Shown: positions 13,879-19,714 of the stretch, in pieces
Layout: each line of letters begins with the position of its first letter
How positions within the stretch are numbered: position 1 is the stretch's first letter
Origin: RBG-16-57-9 sp964462185
GTDB taxonomy: Archaea > Thermoproteota > Bathyarchaeia > TCS64
NCBI GenBank assembly: GCA_964462185.1
Contig: CAYWWV010000025.1
Coordinates: 1 to 19,714 of the forward strand
Direction: 5' to 3'
Length of the DNA stretch: 19,714 nucleotides
Program-made: the position numbers and the translations under genes
Notes under the pieces: generated by a model
What the model was told of the DNA's origin: nothing
What the model saw: only the letters and a program-made list of their open reading frames with translations
The model's database searches: none

Positions 13879-13879
13879 C
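13866..13879 (+). promoter_or_regulatory. Palindrome overlapping the putative grpE TATA box
   Basis: GTCAT-ATTT-ATGAC is a perfect inverted repeat with five-base arms. Its centre CATATTTATG is itself TATA-like and would start transcription near 13899, about 40 bases before the grpE ATG. A repressor bound here would cover the TATA box. It also contains the stop codon of the upstream gene. No match to a specific known heat-shock operator is claimed. Confidence 0.35.
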
Positions 13880-13938
13880 ACACCGTAAAGGAAATAAACC
13901 AACAAACACCAGCAGTATTAAACCCCGAGAGGCCAAAC

Positions 13939-14481
13939 ATGTCCCCCAAGAAAACACCCACTAAAAAAGAGCTGATGGAGAGAGTAGCCAAACTGGAGAA
14001 GGAACTGGAATCAGCCAAGAACCTCGCCGACCAATACTTGAACCAGCTAAAGTATGCGAAAGCAGACCTGGAAAACCTGAGAAAGCAAAGCCAGAAACGA
14101 GCCATGGAGATGGTGGAGAAGGCCAACGGCGAGCTTCTCAAAGAGCTCTTACCCATACTCGACGAGCTGGAGCTGATCCAAAAGAAGGGCCACGACACTG
14201 AAGCCTACTTTGAGGGAGTCGGCATGGTCTACAAGAAGCTGTTGAAGATTCTGGAGAGCCAAAAGGTTGAACGCATCCCAGCTCTAGGCGAGAGGTTCGA
14301 CCCCTTCCGACACGAGGCGTTGATGGAGGTGGAAACCACGAGTGTGCCGGAGGGCCACGTGGTCGAGGAGATTCGCCCCGGGTACATGTTTAGAGGCCAG
14401 CTGCTCCGAGCCAGCTTGGTTAAAGTCGCAAAGAACCCCGAGGTTGTAGAGATCAAGATAGAGGGTGATGAATGTGAGTGA
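13939..14481 (+). CDS. grpE: GrpE nucleotide exchange factor
   Basis: A 180-residue GrpE, which releases ADP from DnaK. The N-terminal half (about 8-65) is a long charged coiled coil for dimerisation, starting at KKELMERVAKLEKELESAK and running through YAKADLENLRKQSQKRAMEM. The C-terminal beta domain has GERFDPFRHEALM (113-125), PEGHVVEEIRPGYMFRGQLL (134-153) and the terminal RASLVKVAKNPE. Length is normal for the family. The ATG at 13939 follows GAGAGGCC, a weak ribosome binding site. Its last codons overlap the start of dnaK, so the two are translationally coupled. Together with dnaJ downstream it completes the Hsp70 system, which in archaea has a patchy, mainly mesophile-associated distribution. 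Confidence 0.94.
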   Translation: MSPKKTPTKKELMERVAKLEKELESAKNLADQYLNQLKYAKADLENLRKQSQKRAMEMVEKANGELLKELLPILDELELIQKKGHDTEAYFEGVGMVYKKLLKILESQKVERIPALGERFDPFRHEALMEVETTSVPEGHVVEEIRPGYMFRGQLLRASLVKVAKNPEVVEIKIEGDECE

Positions 14482-16351
14482 GAAGAGAGAGAAGATCATA
14501 GGAATAGATTTAGGCACCACCAACAGCGCTGCCGCGGTGATGATTGGCGGCAACCCCGTTGTGATCCCCAGCGCAGAGGGCCCAACCATCGCTGGAAAGA
14601 TGTTCCCAAGCGTGGTTGCCATCACAAAAGACGGGCAACTCCTGGTGGGGGAGCCGGCGCGGCGCCAGGCGGTAACCAACCCCGAGGGAACCATACGAGA
14701 GGTAAAACGGTTCATGGGGACCACCCGCAAAATCAAGCTCCACGACAAGGAATACACCCCCCAACAGATCAGCGCCTTCATCCTCCAGAAGATTCTGAGG
14801 GACGCCGAGGCGTACCTGGGAGAAAAAATAACCAAGGCAGTCATAACCGTCCCCGCCCACTTCAACGACAACCAGAGGCAGGCAACCATCGATGCCGGGG
14901 AGATCGCGGGGTTGAAGGTGGCGAGAATCATTAACGAGCCCACCGCCGCGGCCCTGGCCTATGGTTTGGGAAAGTCGGACCAGGAGATGAAAATACTGGT
15001 CTTCAGCTTCGGAGGAGGCACCAACGACACAACCATCATGGACTTCGGAGGCGGCGTGTTCGAGGTCCTAGCCACCAGCGGGGACACCCAGACAGGGGGA
15101 GCAGACGTAGACCAGGCAATCATGGACTACGTTGTGTCAGAGTTCAAAAAGGAGACTGGAGTCGACCTAACAGGCGATCTGAAGGCCATGGCCCGCCTAA
15201 AAGAGGCCGCCGAGAAAGCCAAGATCGAGCTGAGCAACCTCCTGAGCACCGACATAGACCTCCCCTACATAGCCATGAGTGAAAACGGGCCCCTCAACCT
15301 ACACATGACCCTCACCAGGGCCAAGCTAGAGCAACTGGCAGCACCCATCGTCGAGAGGATAAAGAAACCCATACTCAGAACCATAAAGGATGCAGGCCTC
15401 ACCCCCGACCAGATCGACAAGCTGATCCTATTCGGCGGTATGACCAAGATGCCCCTGGTGCAAAGAACCGTAGAGGAGCTGGTGGGCAAGAAGATGGAGC
15501 GGGGCGTCGACCCCATGGAGTGTGTGGCCATAGGGGCGGCCATACAGGGCGCTGTGCTGGCCGGGGAGATCGACGACATAGTTCTCCTGGACGTTACCCC
15601 GCTTAGCCTTGGCGTGGAAACCCTGGGAGGCGTGATGACCAAGATCATAGAGAGGAACACCACCATCCCAACAAAGCAGACCAAGATATTCACAACTGCC
15701 GCAGACATGCAGACCGCTGTAACCATCCACGTGCTCCAGGGGGAGAGAGCCATGGCCAAGGACAACGTAAGCCTGGGCAGCTTCACACTAGAGGGAATCC
15801 CACCCGCACCACGAGGAGTCCCCCAGATAGAGGTCACCTTCGACATCAACGCAGACGGCGTGCTAAACGTCTCTGCCAAAGACCTTGGAACAGGTAAGGA
15901 GATGAGCATCAAGATCGAGGCAGCCACCAAACTAAGCGAGGAGGAGAAGGAGAGGATGGTCCGGGAGGCAGAGGAGTATGCTGAGGCGGATAGAAGGCTC
16001 CGCGAGGAGGCTGAAACCAGGAACCAGGCTGACACGCTGGTCTACAGCACGGAGAAAATGCTGGGGGAGCTGGGGGACAAGATACCCGAGGACTTGAAGA
16101 GCCGCATAAAGAGCAGCCTAGAGTCGTTGAGGGGGGCTTTGAAGGAGGGGGACATCGGCGAGGTGAAGAGGAAGATGGAGGAACTCCAAAGGGTCACCCA
16201 GGAAGCCGGGGCAGCAATATACCAGCAGGCCCAGACAGCCCAGCAGAGCGCCCAAACCAACCCCCCAGGCGGGGAGGACACAAGCGGCAAGAAAACCGTG
16301 GACGCAGAATACAAGGTTGTAGACGAGGAGAACGACAAGGAGAAGACATAG
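14474..16351 (+). CDS. dnaK: DnaK (Hsp70) chaperone with altered phosphate-2 loop
   Basis: A 625-residue Hsp70: ATPase domain 1-375, linker, substrate-binding beta domain, helical lid, and a Gln-rich C-terminal tail ending in acidic residues. GIDLGTTNS (phosphate 1; D12), K78 in REVKRFMG, INEPTAAALAYG (E155) and FGGMTKMPLVQ are normal, as is the linker-side LLDVTPLSLGVETLGG. The phosphate-2 loop, however, reads VFSFGGGTND where Hsp70s have DLGGGTFD: the first aspartate (D194 in E. coli, D199 in Hsc70) is serine (S178) and the phenylalanine is asparagine (N184), while T183 and D185 remain. Starts are GTG 14474, favoured by GGTGAT ending four bases before it, or ATG 14468 or GTG 14465. It overlaps grpE by eight bases. 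Confidence 0.95.
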   Translation: MSEKREKIIGIDLGTTNSAAAVMIGGNPVVIPSAEGPTIAGKMFPSVVAITKDGQLLVGEPARRQAVTNPEGTIREVKRFMGTTRKIKLHDKEYTPQQISAFILQKILRDAEAYLGEKITKAVITVPAHFNDNQRQATIDAGEIAGLKVARIINEPTAAALAYGLGKSDQEMKILVFSFGGGTNDTTIMDFGGGVFEVLATSGDTQTGGADVDQAIMDYVVSEFKKETGVDLTGDLKAMARLKEAAEKAKIELSNLLSTDIDLPYIAMSENGPLNLHMTLTRAKLEQLAAPIVERIKKPILRTIKDAGLTPDQIDKLILFGGMTKMPLVQRTVEELVGKKMERGVDPMECVAIGAAIQGAVLAGEIDDIVLLDVTPLSLGVETLGGVMTKIIERNTTIPTKQTKIFTTAADMQTAVTIHVLQGERAMAKDNVSLGSFTLEGIPPAPRGVPQIEVTFDINADGVLNVSAKDLGTGKEMSIKIEAATKLSEEEKERMVREAEEYAEADRRLREEAETRNQADTLVYSTEKMLGELGDKIPEDLKSRIKSSLESLRGALKEGDIGEVKRKMEELQRVTQEAGAAIYQQAQTAQQSAQTNPPGGEDTSGKKTVDAEYKVVDEENDKEKT

Positions 16352-16417
16352 GGTTTACAATCTGTTTTACCAGTCCCCAACCCTTTTGAAACCTTTACGC
16401 CAAGCAACCTCCACCCC

Positions 16418-16852
16418 ATGTATCGAAAGAGGGATTACCGAAAGGAGAAGATGGTCCTAGTAACGGGCACAGTCGTCATCCTTGTCTCGGTTCTACTGGG
16501 CTCCCAGTTTATGGTGGAGGGCAAGGTCTACAATGAACGGGTGGCCTTCCTGAGAAAGAAGGGTTACGAGGTCAACACCACGGTTTCCTGGAGCGATTAC
16601 GAGGAGTGGATAGACTGGGTGAATAGAAGGTATTTCAAGGGGCGCATGAACAGTGATGTCCGAGAGGTGGAGGACTGGATGGAGTGGTATGGCTTGCTGA
16701 AGGAGGCCGAGAAGGCCATGGTGTATGACGACAGCATCTTCGAGGACATCCACGCCTGCGATGAAAACCACTGCCTCTGGTTCATCACCGTCAACAGCAG
16801 GGGAACCGACCACGTGGGCCACATCCAAACCTATGTGATCTTCCCAGAATAG
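16418..16852 (+). CDS. Hypothetical membrane-anchored protein between dnaK and dnaJ
   Basis: I do not recognise this 144-residue protein. A basic N-terminus (MYRKRDYRKEK) is followed by one hydrophobic segment (about 12-30, MVLVTGTVVILVSVLLGSQF), so it is probably a signal anchor with the rest outside the cytoplasm. The exposed part is rich in Trp, Tyr and acidic residues (SWSDYEEWIDWVNRRYF, VEDWMEWYGLLKEAEKA). It contains two cysteines, C114 and C119, in HACDENHC, and ends in beta-like strands (CLWFITVNSRG, HIQTYVIFPE). There is one N-glycosylation sequon at N53. ACCTTTACGC at 16391-16400 could be its TATA box, giving a leaderless message. Its place inside the Hsp70 cluster hints at a stress or envelope role, but this is context only. 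Confidence 0.75.
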   Translation: MYRKRDYRKEKMVLVTGTVVILVSVLLGSQFMVEGKVYNERVAFLRKKGYEVNTTVSWSDYEEWIDWVNRRYFKGRMNSDVREVEDWMEWYGLLKEAEKAMVYDDSIFEDIHACDENHCLWFITVNSRGTDHVGHIQTYVIFPE

Positions 16853-16885
16853 CCCGGACTCCACCCCTCGCAGCCCTCTAGATAA

Positions 16886-16895
16886 TCTTTATACC
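16886..16895 (+). promoter_or_regulatory. Probable TATA box and ribosome binding site of dnaJ
   Basis: TCTTTATACC predicts transcription from about 16917. GGAGAGG at 16917-16923 lies eight bases before the TTG start at 16932 and decides that start. dnaJ therefore appears to have its own promoter separate from grpE-dnaK. Confidence 0.45.
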
Positions 16896-16931
16896 CCACT
16901 TCCAAGGAGAAAATGCGGAGAGGCGTTCCAA

Positions 16932-18056
16932 TTGGGCGAGAAAAGGGACTATTACGAGGTGCTAGGTGTGGGGAGGAACGCCTCGCAGGAAGAGATAAAA
17001 AGGGCCTTTAGAAGGCTGGCCTTCAAATACCACCCCGATAGGAACAAGGACCCAGACGCCGAGGAGAAATTCAAGGAAATCAGCGAAGCATACGCGGTTT
17101 TAAGCGACAAGGAGAAAAGAGCCAGATACGACCAATTCGGCCACGCAGGAATCACAGGCGCCTACACCCAGGAAGACATATTCCGTGGAGTGGACTTCTC
17201 CTCCATATTCCGCGACTTCGGCTTTGGGGAAGACCTGTTTTCAAGGATTTTTGGGGATATGTTTGGCGGCGGCTTTGGGGGGTTCCAAACCACATTCCAC
17301 AAGAGAAGGGGGCCGATTCGGGGACGAGACCTAGAGACGCGGATAGAGATCACCCTGGAGCAAGCGGTCTTCGGCGCCGAAGTCGAGCTGAGCCTAAGGA
17401 GGGGCGAGAGGTGTTCGAGGTGCGGTGGCACCGGCGCTGAGCCAGGCTCAAACATAGTGTCTTGCCCCCAGTGTGGGGGAACGGGCCAGATTCAGAGGCG
17501 GAGCCAAAGCCTGTTTGGGTCCATGATCACCGTCACCACCTGCCCCAGGTGCAACGGTCGGGGAGAGTCCCCTGAAAAACCTTGCAGAGCCTGTGGCGGG
17601 AGTGGGATAGAGACACGCCGTAGAAAGCTTAAGGTGTCCATCCCCAAAGGGGTGGAGGACGGGGTTTACCTCACGTTGAGGGGGCAGGGGGAGGCAGGCC
17701 CCTTTGGAGGGCCTAGTGGCGACCTATACGTGGAGGTGCGGGTGAAGCCCCACCCGTATTTTGTTCGCAAGGGCAACGACATCATATATGAGGCGACTAT
17801 TAGCTTCCCCCAGGCGGCCCTTGGGGCTGAGATAGAGGTGCCTGTGCTGGGGGGGGCGGAGGTGGTTAGGATTCCGCCGGGCACCCAAAACGGGGATGTG
17901 ATAAGGCTCAAGGGGAGGGGGGTGCCGGGTAGGTTTGGGAGGGGAGACCAGTTGGTATACGTCACCATTGAGGTTCCCAAGAAGCTGACCAGGCGCCAGA
18001 GAGAGCTGATAGCCGAGCTCGCCAAGGAGCTTGGGAGGAAAAAGCGGTTATTCTAG
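16932..18056 (+). CDS. dnaJ: DnaJ (Hsp40) co-chaperone, type I
   Basis: A 374-residue class I J-protein that stimulates DnaK ATPase and delivers substrates. The J domain (6-70) contains YYEVLGV and the essential HPD tripeptide (34-36). A Gly/Phe-rich region follows (about 96-120, FGDMFGGGFGGF). The zinc-binding domain has four CxxCxGxG repeats: CSRCGGTG (161), CPQCGGTG (178), CPRCNGRG (204) and CRACGGSG (218). Two beta-sandwich substrate domains and the C-terminal dimerisation helix complete the protein. All parts are intact, in contrast to the unusual DnaK. The start is TTG 16932, supported by GGAGAGG eight bases upstream. The 3' end overlaps the opposite-strand purA by nine bases. Confidence 0.95.
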   Translation: MGEKRDYYEVLGVGRNASQEEIKRAFRRLAFKYHPDRNKDPDAEEKFKEISEAYAVLSDKEKRARYDQFGHAGITGAYTQEDIFRGVDFSSIFRDFGFGEDLFSRIFGDMFGGGFGGFQTTFHKRRGPIRGRDLETRIEITLEQAVFGAEVELSLRRGERCSRCGGTGAEPGSNIVSCPQCGGTGQIQRRSQSLFGSMITVTTCPRCNGRGESPEKPCRACGGSGIETRRRKLKVSIPKGVEDGVYLTLRGQGEAGPFGGPSGDLYVEVRVKPHPYFVRKGNDIIYEATISFPQAALGAEIEVPVLGGAEVVRIPPGTQNGDVIRLKGRGVPGRFGRGDQLVYVTIEVPKKLTRRQRELIAELAKELGRKKRLF

Positions 18057-19052
18057 TCGTCGGTCGATGATCTCGTTTACGCCGGGCCCAGTGCCGATTA
18101 ATGTAACTGGTAGGCCTACTTTCTCTTCAACGGCCTCTACGAAACTCTTTGCTTCTTGGCTGAGGTCGCTGTAGTTGTTGGACCCCGCACACTCTGGGTA
18201 TAGTATGTCGAGCTTGGTCAAAGCGATCTGGGTGGCCCCGTTTAACATGGCCGCCCTCTTGGCCAACCCGTGGTTGAAGGGCGCCGCCCTCCTCTGCCTC
18301 CCAGTCACCGTCCCATACTCGTCCCACCCCCGCCTCTTTGCCTCCTCCGCCGGTATCTCGCCCTCCAATGGACCCGCCCCAACCCTCGTGACATAGGCCT
18401 TGCAAACAAGGACCACCTCGTCCACCCTGGTGGGGCCCACCCCCACATCGCTACACACGGCCGAGGCACAAACATCCTTACTGGTTACGTAGGGGTAGTC
18501 CCCGTGGTAGAGGCTGATGAAAGTCCCCTGGGTCCCCTCAAGAACAACGTTTTCACCGTTGTCGAGGGCCTGGTTTACCAGCAGTGGGACGTCCTTCAGG
18601 TAGGGCTCGAGTTCCTCGACTTCCCGCGCCATCTTGGCTATTCTATACGCCCTATCCGCGTTGCATGGACCAGTGCCAGTACCGGTGGTGCCAATCTTAT
18701 CCTTTAAATGCCCCCTCCTGTCCGCCTCAATGTGCTTCTTCTCAATCACAGCGCATTGAGGGTCTAAACCAAACCTGTTTCCCGTTCCCGTCAGCTCGAT
18801 CTCTTTTATGAGGACCTCGGGGTTCACCACCACGCCTGGCCCAATAAGCTGGAGGCCTCTCTCGTTTACAAACCCGCATGGAACCATCCTCAACTTGTAT
18901 TGGACCCCTTGATACACGACGGTGTGCCCCGCATTGGGCCCAACGCCCCCCCGAGCCGTAATCGCAGCGTCGTCAGCCAGAGCCAGGTAGGAGACTATCT
19001 TCCCCTTCCCACCATCCCCATAAAACCCGTCAACAACAACCGTACAAACCAT
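18048..19052 (-). CDS. purA: Adenylosuccinate synthetase, short archaeal form
   Basis: Catalyses GTP-dependent joining of IMP and aspartate to adenylosuccinate, the first committed step to AMP. At 334 residues it is about 90 shorter than bacterial PurA (about 430), as in several archaea. The N-terminal loop is GFYGDGGKGK (9-18) with catalytic D13 and K16; most family members have GDEGKGK, so the glutamate is glycine here. GPNAGHT (38-44) holds the second catalytic residue H43. IGTTGTGTGPCNADRAYR is the IMP loop; VLEGTQGT, VGVGPTRVDEVVLVCKAYVTRVGAGPL, GRQRRAAPF and ALTKLDI (guanine recognition) follow. The ATG start at 19050-19052 lies about 15 bases after the predicted transcription start. 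The last nine bases overlap dnaJ. Confidence 0.93.
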   Translation of the reverse strand: MVCTVVVDGFYGDGGKGKIVSYLALADDAAITARGGVGPNAGHTVVYQGVQYKLRMVPCGFVNERGLQLIGPGVVVNPEVLIKEIELTGTGNRFGLDPQCAVIEKKHIEADRRGHLKDKIGTTGTGTGPCNADRAYRIAKMAREVEELEPYLKDVPLLVNQALDNGENVVLEGTQGTFISLYHGDYPYVTSKDVCASAVCSDVGVGPTRVDEVVLVCKAYVTRVGAGPLEGEIPAEEAKRRGWDEYGTVTGRQRRAAPFNHGLAKRAAMLNGATQIALTKLDILYPECAGSNNYSDLSQEAKSFVEAVEEKVGLPVTLIGTGPGVNEIIDRRLE

Positions 19053-19088
19053 TCAAACACCGAGCCAATCAACCCACCCTCAGAAGTT

Positions 19089-19097
19089 GATATAAGG
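19089..19097 (-). promoter_or_regulatory. Probable TATA box of purA
   Basis: Read on the minus strand the sequence is CCTTATATC, centred near 19093, predicting transcription from about 19067 and a leader of about 15 bases before the purA ATG at 19052. Confidence 0.4.
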
Positions 19098-19147
19098 TTA
19101 ACGAGAATGCGCTGAATTATTATCCGACCCCAGGAGATGTATCAGGT

Positions 19148-19585
19148 ATGAGGCTTCATCGAACCCTGGTTTTTGAGGCGAGGGGTAAGTGGGACCATGA
19201 AACTGGTGGAGTAGCGAACCTGGGCGCGTACGATGTTTACTTTGACACCCCTCGTGAGTTCAACGGTAAGGGAGGATCTCCCTGTCCAGACCAATTGTTC
19301 TTAGCAAGCCTTTCAGGGTGCGTGATAACCACGTTCAACTATTTTAAAAAACTACATGGAGCAGATCCGAAAGACGTAGAGGCATATGTGAGTGGGAGGG
19401 TGGAGCGGGGGAAGGAGGGATACAGGTTATCCTCGATTTACATCAAACTCACCGTTGTTTCTAGCCTGGAGGGCCTGGAGGTGAATAAAATGTGTGCTAA
19501 AAAAGCCCTCCAATACTGTCATCTTACAAAAAGTATTGAGCCGGCTATTCCTATTGAAACATCGTTTGAAGTGGTTGTGGGGTAA
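19148..19585 (+). CDS. OsmC/Ohr-family protein
   Basis: A 145-residue OsmC-fold protein; family members reduce organic hydroperoxides with a cysteine pair. The expected first cysteine is C58 at the start of the central helix (LFLASLSGCVITTFNYF, 50-66), and the second is C124 in ALQYCHLTKSI (120-130), where many members have CPxS. Extra cysteines C46 (SPCPDQ) and C116 (NKMCAKKA) are also present. The order GGSPCPDQLFLASLSGC corresponds to the usual G-x-NPEELLLASLASC segment. It may therefore be a peroxidase or one of the less characterised archaeal OsmC-like proteins. ATG 19148 follows CAGGAGATG, an acceptable ribosome binding site. The CinA-type gene begins just downstream. Confidence 0.88.
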   Translation: MRLHRTLVFEARGKWDHETGGVANLGAYDVYFDTPREFNGKGGSPCPDQLFLASLSGCVITTFNYFKKLHGADPKDVEAYVSGRVERGKEGYRLSSIYIKLTVVSSLEGLEVNKMCAKKALQYCHLTKSIEPAIPIETSFEVVVG

Positions 19586-19619
19586 GATATTGGGGTTGAG
19601 TGAAGGTAAGCGGGACAAG

Positions 19620-19714
19620 ATGGTTGCGGGTATCGTTTGTGTGGGGAATGAGGTCTTGGACGGGGTGGTCCAGGACACCAATTCTTTCTGGTTGATAAAC
19701 GAGCTGAAAAAAAT
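19620..19714 (+). CDS. CinA/MoCF-biosynthesis domain protein (5' end only)
   Basis: Only the first 32 residues lie in the window. MVAGIVCVGNEVLDG-VVQDTNSFWLINELKK is the opening of the MoCF_biosynth domain found in CinA-type and MoeA/MoaB-like proteins: a beta strand, the G-(N/D)-E-x-L-x-G motif and the DTN-x-x-(W/Y)-L helix. Archaeal single-domain proteins that start this way are usually annotated as CinA-related or molybdopterin-binding. ATG 19620 gives the typical family start, with GAAGGTAAG as a possible ribosome binding site. In-frame TTG codons at 19590 and 19596 would add eight to ten residues. It is probably co-transcribed with the OsmC gene. Truncated by the window edge. Confidence 0.75.
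   Translation, partial: MVAGIVCVGNEVLDGVVQDTNSFWLINELKK

Noticed and set aside
15265..16035. Minus-strand open frame of 256 codons inside dnaK
   Set aside because: Ser/Met-rich mirror frame of a clear Hsp70 gene, with no motif and no ribosome binding site.
1..19714. CRISPR arrays, insertion sequences, tRNA or rRNA genes
   Set aside because: I looked for regularly spaced repeats, transposase motifs, terminal inverted repeats and cloverleaf-like sequences in the gaps between genes and saw none; by eye a divergent or intron-bearing tRNA could be missed.

Overview
The window looks like a piece of an archaeal chromosome, most likely from the TACK group (Thermoproteota in the broad sense, such as Bathyarchaeia, Nitrososphaeria or Aigarchaeota-like lineages). 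The evidence is an Alba chromatin protein, the archaeal N-terminal editing domain of threonyl-tRNA synthetase, the short archaeal form of adenylosuccinate synthetase, a 3-hydroxyacyl-CoA dehydrogenase placed N-terminal to an enoyl-CoA hydratase, a thiolase paired with a DUF35 zinc-ribbon/OB protein, TATA-like boxes about 26 nt before start codons, and GGAGGTGA-type ribosome binding sites. I cannot fix the lineage from this sequence. A run of exactly 100 N (8234-8333) marks a scaffold gap, so this is a draft genome or metagenome-assembled genome.

Layout. 1-322 is AT-rich and non-coding. 326-1084 holds APS kinase (cysC) and, convergent to it, a stand-alone Lrp/AsnC ligand-binding domain. 1246-6457 is an acyl-CoA degradation block: thiolase and DUF35 partner (+), a bifunctional hydroxyacyl-CoA dehydrogenase/enoyl-CoA hydratase (-), and a divergent EtfB-EtfA pair (+). 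6454-8233 holds a NodB-type deacetylase (-), an Alba protein with an added helix-hairpin-helix tail (+), and the start of thrS, cut by the gap. 8565-9434 is a peroxiredoxin plus a small winged-helix protein. 9435-9917 appears to be the wreck of a membrane-protein gene.

9914-13299 (all -) is a compact etfB-etfA-lctD operon. Its EtfA carries an N-terminal ferredoxin domain with two [4Fe-4S] motifs, and its EtfB has the sequence features of flavin-bifurcating ETFs. Gene order and domain content match the Acetobacterium woodii lctBCD electron-bifurcating lactate dehydrogenase. 13393-18056 is a YbaK/ProX deacylase followed by the chaperone cluster grpE-dnaK-(unknown membrane-anchored protein)-dnaJ. 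18048-19714 holds purA (-), an OsmC-family protein and the first bases of a CinA/MoCF-type gene.

Together the genes suggest a heterotrophic, probably anaerobic or microaerobic archaeon. It would degrade acyl-CoAs with one ETF and oxidise lactate or another 2-hydroxyacid with a second, ferredoxin-linked ETF, and it carries thiol-peroxide defence. The most notable items are the bifurcating-type dehydrogenase operon in an archaeal setting, the Alba-HhH fusion, a DnaK lacking a normally invariant aspartate in its ATP site, the decayed membrane gene, and tail-to-tail overlap of nearly every convergent gene pair.
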